Shown here in pieces: positions 23,929-32,417 of a stretch of 64,000 nucleotides of DNA. Position 1 is the stretch's first letter. Each line of letters opens with the position of its first letter. The position numbers were made by a program, and so were the translations under genes. The notes beneath the pieces were generated by a model. The model made no database searches. It was given only the letters and a program-made list of their open reading frames with translations, and was not told the DNA's origin. Source of the DNA: Pseudomonadales bacterium (GTDB lineage: Bacteria; Pseudomonadota; Gammaproteobacteria; Pseudomonadales; Azotimanducaceae); the NCBI GenBank assembly GCA_041395945.1, contig JAWKZN010000001.1, positions 1,612,001-1,676,000 on the forward strand, read 5' to 3'.

Positions 23929-25494
23929 ATGGCAACACGCCGTCAGTTTCTGGCAACAACCACCGCCGCTACCGCCCTTTCCGGCTGTGCGGTCGGCACA
24001 GCAGGCGCCGGTGCCACCACCGGCAAAGGCAGCAATCCGGTTTTCCAGCACGGAATCGCCAGCGGAGATCCGCTCGCTGACCGGGTGATGCTTTGGACAC
24101 GCATCAGTACTGCCGATTCGAGTGTGGTGCCCGTGCGCTGGCTCATCGCCAGCGATGCCGCACTGAAAAACGTAGTCAACCAGGGCGTGATCAGTGCCCT
24201 GCCCGAGCGGGATCACACGGTTAAAGTCGATGCGGTCGGCCTGCAGCCGGGACGCACCTACTACTACCGTTTCGATGCCGCCGGCGAAGCCAGCCCAATC
24301 GGCCGCACCCGTACCCTCCCGGAGAAAACCGCCAGCCGCCTCAGATTCGCCGTGGTGAGCTGCTCCAACTTTCCCTTCGGCTACTTCAATGCCTACGGCC
24401 GGGTAGCAGAACGGGACGATCTCGACGCAGTACTGCATCTTGGCGATTACTTCTACGAGTACGCGCCCGGTGAGTATGGCAATGGTGCAGAGTACGGCCG
24501 CTCGCACCTGCCTGCACGGGAAGTGATCAGTCTGTCCGACTACCGCACCCGCCACGCCCAGTACAAGACGGATCCGGATCTTCAGGAAGCCCACCGGCTT
24601 CATCCCTGGATCTGTGTGTGGGACGACCATGAGAGCGCCAACAACAGCTGGCGGGACGGAGCGGAAAATCACAATCCGGATCTCGGCGAAGGTGACTGGC
24701 CGGCGCGTCGCGCTGCCGCCATTCAGGCCTATCACGAGTGGCTGCCGATCCGGGAACAGCCCTCGGCCAACGGCCCGTTTATCTACCGCAGCTTTCGCTT
24801 CGGCAGCCTTGCGGATCTCATCATGCTCGATACCCGTCTTTACGGCCGCACGAAGCAGCTCGATGACCGCAAGGACCGCAGCGGCCTCAAGGATCCTGCC
24901 CGCACCATTCTGGGTGCCGATCAGCAGGCCTGGCTGGCGGAGCAACTGCGCGCCTCGAAGCGCAATGACCGTACCTGGCGCCTGCTCGGTCAGCAGCTCA
25001 TGTTCGCGCAGCTGCTCGACGAAGAAGGCGTGCTGCTGAATGTCGATCAGTGGGACGGCTATCCCGCATCCCGCGATGCCGTGCTCGATCAGCTCGCCGC
25101 CGAACACATCGACAACACCGTGATCCTCACCGGAGACATACACAGCGCCTGGGCCATGGACATCGCCCGCGATCCTTACAGTTCCGCGTACGATCCGAGC
25201 AGCGGACGTGGCTCTCTGGCTGTGGAGCTGGTCACAACCTCGGTCACCTCACCCGGCCCCTGGCGCGAAGCCGAGACGGTTGCGGAACGAGAGCGCGAAC
25301 TGATCGAGCAGCGTCCCCATATTCACTACGTGAATCTGCGCGAACACGGCTACCTGCTGCTGGATATCGACAGCGAGCGCGCCCGCGGTGAGTTCTGGAT
25401 GGTGGACACGATCTCCCGGCGCAGCAGCGGACAGCGGCTGGCGACGGCCTATGTCACCGAAAACGGGGCGAATCATCTGGTGAAGGATGCCTGA
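23929..25494 (+). CDS. phoD: PhoD-like alkaline phosphatase/phosphodiesterase, Tat-exported
   Basis: A 521-residue protein with a twin-arginine signal ('TRRQFLATTTAATAL') and then the PhoD pattern: an N-terminal beta domain ('FQHGIASGDPLADRVMLWTR') and a metallophosphatase core with 'VVSCSNFPFGYFNAY', 'DAVLHLGDYFYEY', 'VWDDHESANNSW' and 'VILTGDIHSAW'. These supply the iron/calcium ligands. It hydrolyses phosphate esters or teichoic-acid-like polymers outside the cytoplasm and is usually phosphate-regulated. ATG 23929 has CTGGAGG upstream. Confidence 0.92.
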   Translation: MATRRQFLATTTAATALSGCAVGTAGAGATTGKGSNPVFQHGIASGDPLADRVMLWTRISTADSSVVPVRWLIASDAALKNVVNQGVISALPERDHTVKVDAVGLQPGRTYYYRFDAAGEASPIGRTRTLPEKTASRLRFAVVSCSNFPFGYFNAYGRVAERDDLDAVLHLGDYFYEYAPGEYGNGAEYGRSHLPAREVISLSDYRTRHAQYKTDPDLQEAHRLHPWICVWDDHESANNSWRDGAENHNPDLGEGDWPARRAAAIQAYHEWLPIREQPSANGPFIYRSFRFGSLADLIMLDTRLYGRTKQLDDRKDRSGLKDPARTILGADQQAWLAEQLRASKRNDRTWRLLGQQLMFAQLLDEEGVLLNVDQWDGYPASRDAVLDQLAAEHIDNTVILTGDIHSAWAMDIARDPYSSAYDPSSGRGSLAVELVTTSVTSPGPWREAETVAERERELIEQRPHIHYVNLREHGYLLLDIDSERARGEFWMVDTISRRSSGQRLATAYVTENGANHLVKDA

Positions 25495-25625
25495 AGGCGA
25501 TAAGCCGATTCCGGAACTCCGCAATTGGAGTCTGTCGGGGGTGGGAATCAGCAGGGGAATCCGGGTCTCGCTCGGGCGCTCCGCGAGGCATTAAACGGGC
25601 GTACAGGAACATTCGCGACCGGCGC

Positions 25626-25645
25626 CGCGCATAAACGCGCATAAA
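25626..25645. repeat. 10-base direct repeat in the gap before the molybdopterin enzyme gene
   Basis: Two adjacent identical copies of CGCGCATAAA lie in the 247-base gap between phoD and the next gene. A further ATAAG follows. The position, about 100 bases before the start codon, allows a role in promoter or regulator binding, but no known operator matches. Confidence 0.45.
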
Positions 25646-25741
25646 TAAGGCAGCCCCGGGACATCGTGCCCGCTTGCGCATGCTTTCGAGGTGGGCGCTG
25701 CAAAGGAGTATGATGCGGCAACCCGGTCAGAGGCAGTGTTT

Positions 25742-27895
25742 ATGGTCGCAGCATCCAGATCGACAACAGGTTCGTCTGCAGTGCGCGAAGTCCGTACGTT
25801 CTGCCGGGTCTGTGAACCGGCCTGCGGGATGATCGCCACAGTCGACGGCGATCGGCTGATCAAGCTCGCCGCAGACAAGTCCCACCCGATCTCAGAGGGC
25901 TTCGTGTGCAACAAAGGCATCTACGGCCTCGATATGCACAACGATCCGGATCGTCTGCGATTTCCCCTGCGCCGCACCGCGCAGGGTGAGTTTGAGGAAA
26001 TCAGCTGGGATACCGCCCTGGCCGAAATCGCCGCACGTCTGAGCGCGATCAAAACCGCCAGAGGCGGCAATGCCATCGGCTCCTATACGGGTAATCCCAC
26101 CGCTTTCAACGCGCTCTACGGCCCCTCTTTCGGCAGCTTCATGCGCCAGCTCGGGGCGCGGCGCCACTTCAGTTCCGGCACTCAGGACTGTGCAAACAAA
26201 TTTGCGGCCAGCGAGGCGGTGTTCGGCACCCGTACACTGCACCCGGTCCCTGACATCGACAACTCAGACTTCATCCTGCTGCTCGGTGAGAATCCCGCGG
26301 TCAGCCACATGTCATTCGTGTCGATCCCCAATCCGATGGCACACCTGAAGGCGGCACAGGCCCGGGGCGCCCGGATCCTCTATGTGAATCCGCGCAGGAT
26401 CGAGTCCGCCCGTGGCGCGGGGGACGTGCTGCACATCCGGCCGGATACGGACGTCTATCTGCTGGCTGCGCTGATCCACGAGATCGGTGCGGGCAAAGGT
26501 TTCCACGCGGACACCCGCGGATTTCATGCGGATGCACGCAGTCACGGTCGCGGTCTCGAACAGCTTCAGGCCTTTGTTGCCGCCTACCCGGCAGAGCGGG
26601 TGGCAGGGGTGACAGGCATTCCTGCTGCCGAGATCCGTCAGCTGGCGCAGGATTTTGCGGCAGCACCCAGCGCCTGTGCGCACATGTCCACCGGGGTGAA
26701 CATGGGCCGTCAGGGCACCCTCGCCTACTGGCTGCTGCAGATGCTGCTGCTGGTGACCGGTAATCTGGGTCGAACCGGTGGCAATTTTTACTCACTGGGT
26801 TTCTACGAACGCGCTCCGGCCGCGGGAAAAGCGGTGCCGGAAGGGTATCTCGAGACACCTTTCGGCGAAGTCCGCAAGCCCGGTGGTGTGGGCATCAGTC
26901 TGCCGGGTAACCTGCTCGCAGACTACATACTCGACGACCCTGATCCTCTGCGTGCGCTTTTCGTCAGTTCCGGTAATCCGGTTCTGTCCATCGCCGGCGA
27001 GCAACGCATGCGCGAAGCCCTCGAGTCCCTGGATCTGCTGGTCTGTGTGGACATCTACCGCAACGCCACCGCAGAACACGCCGATTACGTTCTCCCTGCC
27101 GCCGGTGCATTCGAACGGGAAGACATCAATATCACCGGCCTCGGTATGCAGTTCAAGCCCAGTGTGCAGTACACCGAAGCCGTCGTGCCTCCGGCCTACG
27201 AACGCCGGCCGGACTGGTGGATCTACGAATCCCTGTGCAAGGCGATGGGCTTCACCTCTCTGCTGGATGAAGCTGAGCCCAACCTGTGGGGTCGGGTCGA
27301 TGCAATGCTGCGTTCGCGCGGCTACTCGATGGCGCAGTTGCGCAGCGAGCAGATCATTGCCCTCGAGCGATCCCGGCCGGAGGAATTTCTTAAATTCGTG
27401 CAATCGGAAGATCAGCAGATCGACTGCTTTCCGCCGAGCTTCGACAAGGCCCTGACACGCATGTCAGAGATATTCGCTCAGCTCGAATCCGAACCGGCGG
27501 GCGCGCTCAAACTCATCTCGAAACGGGACGCCTACACGTTCAACAGCTGGTTCGCCAATGTCGACAAACTCAAACGTGGCGATCGCGACCGCAACTATCT
27601 GTTCATGCATCCGGGTGATGCCGAGCGCAGACAGATTGTGGAAGGTGCCGCGGTGACCATCCGCAACCGGTATGGAGAAATACAGGCACCGGTGAAACTC
27701 ACCGATGACCTGATGCCCGGGGTGGTTGCGATGACGCACGGCTGGGGACACGCCAGGAGTCGGGGAATGCAGGTCGCCCGGGAACGGGCGGGAGTGAACT
27801 GTAACGTGCTGCTGCCCTCCGGGCCTGGCAGCTTCGAACCCCTGTCGAGCCAGGCACATATGACGGGTATCGCGGTAGAGGTGACGCCCCTTTAG
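25742..27895 (+). CDS. Molybdopterin-dependent oxidoreductase, [4Fe-4S]-containing
   Basis: A 717-residue enzyme of the DMSO reductase superfamily. The N-terminal cluster motif is C-x2-C-x3-C ('TFCRVCEPACGMIA') with the fourth Cys in 'GFVCNKG', then the molybdopterin-binding core ('SYTGNPTAFNA', 'LLLGENPAVSH', 'STGVNMGRQGTLAYW') and the C-terminal dinucleotide-binding domain ('MTHGWGHARSRGMQ'). The likely metal-ligand region reads 'SSGTQDCANKF', which does not match formate dehydrogenase or nitrate reductase exactly, so the substrate is unknown. No signal peptide is visible, so it is probably cytoplasmic. No electron-transfer partner subunit is adjacent. Confidence 0.9.
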   Translation: MVAASRSTTGSSAVREVRTFCRVCEPACGMIATVDGDRLIKLAADKSHPISEGFVCNKGIYGLDMHNDPDRLRFPLRRTAQGEFEEISWDTALAEIAARLSAIKTARGGNAIGSYTGNPTAFNALYGPSFGSFMRQLGARRHFSSGTQDCANKFAASEAVFGTRTLHPVPDIDNSDFILLLGENPAVSHMSFVSIPNPMAHLKAAQARGARILYVNPRRIESARGAGDVLHIRPDTDVYLLAALIHEIGAGKGFHADTRGFHADARSHGRGLEQLQAFVAAYPAERVAGVTGIPAAEIRQLAQDFAAAPSACAHMSTGVNMGRQGTLAYWLLQMLLLVTGNLGRTGGNFYSLGFYERAPAAGKAVPEGYLETPFGEVRKPGGVGISLPGNLLADYILDDPDPLRALFVSSGNPVLSIAGEQRMREALESLDLLVCVDIYRNATAEHADYVLPAAGAFEREDINITGLGMQFKPSVQYTEAVVPPAYERRPDWWIYESLCKAMGFTSLLDEAEPNLWGRVDAMLRSRGYSMAQLRSEQIIALERSRPEEFLKFVQSEDQQIDCFPPSFDKALTRMSEIFAQLESEPAGALKLISKRDAYTFNSWFANVDKLKRGDRDRNYLFMHPGDAERRQIVEGAAVTIRNRYGEIQAPVKLTDDLMPGVVAMTHGWGHARSRGMQVARERAGVNCNVLLPSGPGSFEPLSSQAHMTGIAVEVTPL

Positions 27896-27952
27896 TGCCC
27901 GTTGGACATGGCTGGTGCCTGGTGAGCGGAACGAACACTTCGGTGCGGCCCA

Positions 27953-28480
27953 CTAATCCGGCGCGACACCGACCACGATGGCGGTAGAGCAGTGGTACAG
28001 GCTGCTGCCGTCCCCCAGACACCAGTTGATGTCATTGCTCTTGTCCGGCCGGTACATGGGCCGATCGCCTTCGTTGCGATTGCAGAAACAGTGACCACAG
28101 GCCGTCTTGCCACAGCAGTCGTTGTAGGAAATCACATAGCTGTGGCCGTCCACCGGATTCCGGCAGGTGCCCACCCAGGTGATGGGCGACATGGTGGTAC
28201 CCGGCGGGCAGGCGGTCTCGGATCCGCCGCAGCAGCCGCAGAGAAAACCGTCGATGGCACAGTAGCGCCAGTAGTCGCAGGAACGGGCATCACCAGCATC
28301 GGGAGCGCCGTCACCCGGTGCGCCACCATGCGCGCCGCCCGCTGCCCGGGCAACCGGCAGCAGCGGCAGACCCGCAGCGCCCACGAGCACCGTACCCATG
28401 GCTTTCAACCAGCTTCGACGTGATGTGCGCCGGGCCAGGTCACGGGCGGACTGTTCGATGAGACGATCAAACCAGCTCAT
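27953..28480 (-). CDS. TTQ-dependent amine dehydrogenase, small (light) subunit
   Basis: A 175-residue precursor with a long twin-arginine leader ('TSRRSWLKAMGTVLV') and a mature Cys-rich domain of the methylamine/aromatic amine dehydrogenase light chain. The two tryptophans that form tryptophan tryptophylquinone are present: Trp102 in 'ITWVGTC' and Trp153 in 'NDINWCLG', as are the catalytic and maturation aspartates Asp77 ('AIDGF') and Asp121 ('YNDCCG'). Fourteen cysteines are seen against twelve in methylamine dehydrogenase. The enzyme deaminates primary amines in the periplasm. Its start overlaps the large-subunit stop by four bases. Substrate cannot be fixed from sequence. Confidence 0.93.
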   Translation of the reverse strand: MSWFDRLIEQSARDLARRTSRRSWLKAMGTVLVGAAGLPLLPVARAAGGAHGGAPGDGAPDAGDARSCDYWRYCAIDGFLCGCCGGSETACPPGTTMSPITWVGTCRNPVDGHSYVISYNDCCGKTACGHCFCNRNEGDRPMYRPDKSNDINWCLGDGSSLYHCSTAIVVGVAPD

Positions 28481-29724
28481 CGTGCACCTCCTTCCGATCG
28501 GGTCGACGGCGGACTCAGGGAATGCACAAACAGGGGGAACTCCATCTGTAAATCCAGCGTTGTATTGTGGTCTCCCTGTGCGCTGTAGAGGTCAATGCTG
28601 CCCGCAGCGCCGGTCACAATGATGGACGCGGGATCCGTCGCGGCCACAGTGATCGCCAGCCCCCACTCTCTCAGGGCGAAATCCCCGATTCGAGTGCCGG
28701 TTGCAGCGTCGTAACTCCAGACCTGATCACCCCCGTCCTTATGAGTACCCTCAGCACCATGCGAATGCATCAGCACATGCACTCGGCCCTGAGCATCCCC
28801 CGCCGCAGGCCAGGCACCACCCGGACGCCAGCCCGCAGACCGCTCCTGGGCCGTTGTCAATGACCAGGACGCCATCACCCGGGCCGGATGCGCACTGACA
28901 TCGATGGGAAGCAGATTACCAGTGAAGGTCGGGAAGTAGGCTACACCGTTCACAATCGCCGGTTTTTCCATCATCGCGTCCTCGTCGACATCGATGAAGG
29001 GCGGGATACGGACGGCGTCTGCCACGCTGCCGTCTTCCTGCAGCAGGGTGGAGCGCGCACTGCCGTCGCTGCAGATCGAGAGGAATCCCCGGGCGGCTAC
29101 GGGAATCGTGAAGGCGCAACCGGGCAGCGGGACTTCTTCTGCGACCTTCTGCTGCACCACATCCACCACCGTCACCGACTGGGCCGGTGTGTAGTTGTAG
29201 ATAAGCAGGAAACGGCCATCGCCGGTAAGCGTCGTCTGAAATCTGTTGGGCATCCCGGTGAGCCGTTTCGCCGGCACCACGACCTCCGCCTTCACACCCA
29301 GGGTTGCAGGGTCATAGATGGTAACGACATCCGTGCGCTCCCCACCCCGACCGCCCCGGCTGTGGAAGGACTCCACCACATAGAATTCGTTGCGGGCGTG
29401 ACCGATCAGGAAGCTCGCAAAGAAGTCCGCGGACAGGATCCCCTTGATCTGACCACCACCCGGTATCCGAGGGTCGACGATGAAGAGCTTGCCTTCCCGC
29501 ATGTGATTGAATGCGGTGTCGTGCACGATGAGCCAGTGCGCCGGATAGGGGCTGGGCAGGCTGGTGATGGTGCCGACCGGTTCCGGCTCCAGGGTCGCAG
29601 CCAGGGCTGGCTGCGGTAGACTCGAGACCATCATGACCCCGAACGCCGCAGTCAGTATCGGCAGCCGCCTCAACCGATGCGACACACCGTCACGCCTGTG
29701 CTGCCAGCGCTGCAGACTTCTCAT
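28477..29724 (-). CDS. TTQ-dependent amine dehydrogenase, large (heavy) subunit
   Basis: A 415-residue exported beta-propeller protein. A signal peptide ends near 'SSLPQPALA', followed by repeated blade segments of the amine dehydrogenase heavy chain family ('GHARNEFYVVESFHSRGGRGGERTD' region, 'PGCAFTIPVAARGFLSICSDG', 'VLMHSHGAEGTHKDGG'). ATG at 29724 is chosen because GGGGAG lies upstream; an ATG at 29745 is also in frame. It pairs with the TTQ light chain encoded immediately downstream. Known mau and aau operons have accessory genes between heavy and light chains; here there are none. Confidence 0.92.
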   Translation of the reverse strand: MRSLQRWQHRRDGVSHRLRRLPILTAAFGVMMVSSLPQPALAATLEPEPVGTITSLPSPYPAHWLIVHDTAFNHMREGKLFIVDPRIPGGGQIKGILSADFFASFLIGHARNEFYVVESFHSRGGRGGERTDVVTIYDPATLGVKAEVVVPAKRLTGMPNRFQTTLTGDGRFLLIYNYTPAQSVTVVDVVQQKVAEEVPLPGCAFTIPVAARGFLSICSDGSARSTLLQEDGSVADAVRIPPFIDVDEDAMMEKPAIVNGVAYFPTFTGNLLPIDVSAHPARVMASWSLTTAQERSAGWRPGGAWPAAGDAQGRVHVLMHSHGAEGTHKDGGDQVWSYDAATGTRIGDFALREWGLAITVAATDPASIIVTGAAGSIDLYSAQGDHNTTLDLQMEFPLFVHSLSPPSTRSEGGAR

Positions 29725-29850
29725 GCGGACTCCCCTGTCAGCCATTCCCCCGCCGAGTCTAGGCAGCTGGTTCAGAATTGTCGAACGCCGGGTGAGCCAG
29801 CAGCGGAGTCCCTTCCGCGTCGCCGCCGGATCCTCCCTCCAGACCCGGCC

Positions 29851-30519
29851 ATGACAGCCGGATTACTCGTCGCCCTGCTGCTGTTCGGTGCCGCCCTGCT
29901 GCCCGATCGCCTGCCCGCCGCGGGGTTCGGCTGGGATGCCCTCAATGGGCTGGGAATCAGCGCCCTCGCGCTGCTCATTGCCCTGGCCTGGGACGCGGAG
30001 TCGCCTTCGCGCACGGTGCGGCTGCGCCTCCATCAGAATCTCGCCCTCGGTGCTCTGGTGCTGGTGACTGCTCACAGCGTCGGCTTTCTGCTCTTCGATC
30101 CCCTGCTGCTCGAACACCTGAAGCCGACGGCGCCCGTGCACATGCTCATTGCCCTCGCCGCCCTCCTGATCATTGTGATACTCGGCATCACCTCCTTTCC
30201 CGGCATCCGCCATCGTATTTACGCAGGATTCCGGAATTTCCGCCGCTGGCACATCGCCCTGTCGCTGCTCGCTCTGGCGGGCAGCCTCTGGCACCTGCTC
30301 GGCATCGGCTCTACCTTTCAGGGGCCCTGGCGAACAGGCGTGCTGGTCGCTGGGGCCGCCCTGCTGCCCCTGGTCGCCCGCTTGCGCCGCGCCAACGGCG
30401 GGCACAGGGGCTGGAGTCAGCCGCCGGCGGACATTCGTGCAGCAGATCGACACGCAATAGCCGCGACCGCTGCCGGGCTGTGTCTGGCTGTCGGCTATGG
30501 CCTGTTGAAAAATCTGTGA
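29851..30519 (+). CDS. Ferric reductase-like/cytochrome b-type membrane protein
   Basis: A 222-residue protein with about six membrane helices resembling the ferric reductase-like transmembrane domain. Likely heme-binding histidines lie in 'VTAHSVGFLLFD', 'VHMLIALAALL', 'FRRWHIALSLLALAG' and 'LWHLLGIG'. No FAD or NAD domain is attached, so it would only carry electrons across the membrane. It overlaps the tetraheme cytochrome gene by a GTGA junction, implying a functional pair. The pair is divergent from the amine dehydrogenase across about 125 bases. Confidence 0.75.
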   Translation: MTAGLLVALLLFGAALLPDRLPAAGFGWDALNGLGISALALLIALAWDAESPSRTVRLRLHQNLALGALVLVTAHSVGFLLFDPLLLEHLKPTAPVHMLIALAALLIIVILGITSFPGIRHRIYAGFRNFRRWHIALSLLALAGSLWHLLGIGSTFQGPWRTGVLVAGAALLPLVARLRRANGGHRGWSQPPADIRAADRHAIAATAAGLCLAVGYGLLKNL

Positions 30520-30869
30520 GGACGCTGTTGCGCAGTGCCGTTGTGCTGATGGTGCTCGCCGGGTCGGTGTGGACCTGCGACGGCTATCGACAACAGGCTC
30601 GCGAGGCTGCGCCCATGCTGCCGGTTACTTTTGCCCATGCGGATCACACTTCGGTGAACTGCATCACCTGTCACCACAACTTCATCGATCAGACCGGACA
30701 GGGGCTGTGCTTCGACTGTCACAAAAATCACCCGGACGTGCGCGGCCTCCGGGAGGCGCAGTTTCACACCTTATGCAGGGACTGCCATGCGCAGCGACAG
30801 GCCCAGGGTGACGAGGCGGGCCCGCTGCGCAGCTGCAAAGGGTGCCACGTCGCGGACGACGCCCCCTGA
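30516..30869 (+). CDS. Tetraheme cytochrome c (class III/c3-like), exported or membrane-anchored
   Basis: A 117-residue protein with an N-terminal hydrophobic leader and four CxxCH heme motifs: C49/C52/H53, C65/C68/H69, C87/C90/H91 and C107/C110/H111. Extra histidines (41, 44, 54, 72, 84) can provide second axial ligands, giving bis-His hemes as in cytochrome c3 and c7. The GTG start at 30516 overlaps the stop of the cytochrome b gene, which fixes the start. It probably exchanges electrons with that membrane protein in the periplasm. Confidence 0.88.
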   Translation: MRTLLRSAVVLMVLAGSVWTCDGYRQQAREAAPMLPVTFAHADHTSVNCITCHHNFIDQTGQGLCFDCHKNHPDVRGLREAQFHTLCRDCHAQRQAQGDEAGPLRSCKGCHVADDAP

Positions 30870-30889
30870 TTGCCGTTATCCGCAGCCGC

Positions 30890-31342
30890 TCAACCTTCGA
30901 CGATTGCCTTGAGCGCACTCAACTGACGGACGGACCAGCCAGCTTCGTACCCTTCCAGTTCATCCCCCGCACCCGCACCGAGACGCTCGAAGCCATGGTG
31001 AAACAGCTCGACCAGGGTCCCTTCATACATCGGTACCAGGCGCAGGGTGAGCAGGGTGGACACCGGCCATTGATGCGGCGGGTGCCAGTTGTTCTCGAAA
31101 GTCATCTCACAACCAGGCTCCCAGACGATCAGCTGGCCACCGAAGGGACGCACTTCCTCATCGACGACCACACTGAGTTCGATACGTCCTCCCAGCACGG
31201 GTTCGAAGTAGACCAGCTCATGCCCGCGCCCGAACCAGGCGGAAAGGCGATGCATGGTCTCGAATTCCTGCCAGATCTGTGAGGCCGAGGCCGCCATCCA
31301 GAGTCCTCTGCGCACGTGCAGAGGACTGATTGATACGCCCAT
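30890..31342 (-). CDS. SRPBCC/AHSA1-like domain protein
   Basis: A 150-residue protein with the helix-grip pattern of the SRPBCC (Aha1/START-like) family: 'SASQIWQEFETMHRLSAWFG', 'RIELSVVVDEEVRPFGGQLIVWEP' and a long C-terminal helix. Such proteins bind hydrophobic ligands; no specific role is evident. It is convergent with the tetraheme cytochrome gene (20-base gap) and divergent from the alcohol dehydrogenase gene. Confidence 0.75.
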   Translation of the reverse strand: MGVSISPLHVRRGLWMAASASQIWQEFETMHRLSAWFGRGHELVYFEPVLGGRIELSVVVDEEVRPFGGQLIVWEPGCEMTFENNWHPPHQWPVSTLLTLRLVPMYEGTLVELFHHGFERLGAGAGDELEGYEAGWSVRQLSALKAIVEG

Positions 31343-31394
31343 GGGTCTGCTCCCGCCGTTACAATGCTGCTGATCTTACCTGAGTAACTGCCCT

Positions 31395-32417
31395 ATGCTT
31401 GCCATGCAGATGACCAGGACGGTCTCACTGCTCGAAGAAGATGAGCCCCTGACACCGGTGGACCTGCCCGTGCCGGAACCGGGCCCCGGTGAACTGCTGC
31501 TCAGGGTCAGCGCCTGTGGTGTCTGCCATACCGAACTGGACGAGATCGAAGGGCGCACTCTGCCACCCCGTCTGCCCGTGGTACCCGGTCATGAAGTGGT
31601 GGGCAGAATCGAGGCCTTCGGCTCCGGCGACTTCGAGCTGCCTGCCGGCGCCCGGGTCGGGGTGGGCTGGATACATTCCTCCAGTGGTGCCGTCGACGAG
31701 AATCTCGATCCGGATTTCCGCGCCACCGGCCGGGATGTGAACGGCGGCTATGCGGAATTCATGACTGTGCCCGCCGGCTACGCCTACCCGATTCCGGACA
31801 CACTCGACGATGTGCAGGCAGCACCGCTGCTCTGCGCAGGTGCGATCGGCTATCGGGCGCTGCAGCTGTCGGGCCTGCGCGATGGCCAGCGTCTCGGTCT
31901 CAGCGGATTCGGCGGTTCGGCGCACATCGTCCTGCAGTTGTGCCGGCACCTTTACCCCCACTCGAAGATTTATGTGTTTGCACGGGATGCCGGATCCCGG
32001 GAATTCGCACGCTCTCTCGGCGCCGACTGGGCGGGCAACACCACGGATCGGGTCAGTCCGGGACTGCACGCCATCATCGACACTACCCCCGCCTGGACAC
32101 CCGTGGTCGAGGCGCTGGCCAATCTGGCACCGGGCGGACGGCTGGTCATCAATGCCATCCGCAAGGAAGACGCTGATCGGTCTGCGCTGACACGGATTTC
32201 CTATCATCAGCACCTGTGGATGGAGCGGGAGATCAAGACTGTCGCCAACATCACCCACTACGACATCGCCGAATTTCTGCCGATCGCCGCGGCCATCCCG
32301 ATCCGCTCCGAAGTGAAGACCTACCCGCTGCTCTCTGCCAATGCGGCGCTGGTGAGCCTGAAACGCGAATCTGTGCGCGGTGCGAAAGTCCTGCTCATCG
32401 GATCGCAACCGGATTGA
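31395..32417 (+). CDS. Medium-chain zinc alcohol dehydrogenase lacking the structural zinc site
   Basis: A 340-residue MDR-family dehydrogenase. The catalytic zinc ligands are present (Cys41 in 'SACGVCHTELDE', His66-Glu67 in 'VPGHEVVG', and a Cys in 'PLLCAGAIGYRAL'), as is the cofactor-binding 'GLSGFGGSAHIVLQL'. The lobe that normally carries four structural-zinc cysteines reads 'WIHSSSGAVDENLDPDF' and has none. It oxidises or reduces alcohols/aldehydes with NAD(P). In-frame ATG codons at 31395, 31404 and 31410 leave the exact start open. The 3' end overlaps the convergent cyclase-family gene by 23 bases. Confidence 0.9.
   Translation: MLAMQMTRTVSLLEEDEPLTPVDLPVPEPGPGELLLRVSACGVCHTELDEIEGRTLPPRLPVVPGHEVVGRIEAFGSGDFELPAGARVGVGWIHSSSGAVDENLDPDFRATGRDVNGGYAEFMTVPAGYAYPIPDTLDDVQAAPLLCAGAIGYRALQLSGLRDGQRLGLSGFGGSAHIVLQLCRHLYPHSKIYVFARDAGSREFARSLGADWAGNTTDRVSPGLHAIIDTTPAWTPVVEALANLAPGGRLVINAIRKEDADRSALTRISYHQHLWMEREIKTVANITHYDIAEFLPIAAAIPIRSEVKTYPLLSANAALVSLKRESVRGAKVLLIGSQPD

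Noticed and set aside
25626..25645. Promoter operator made of the CGCGCATAAA pair
   Set aside because: The repeat is real but matches no known regulator site, so it is listed only as a repeat.
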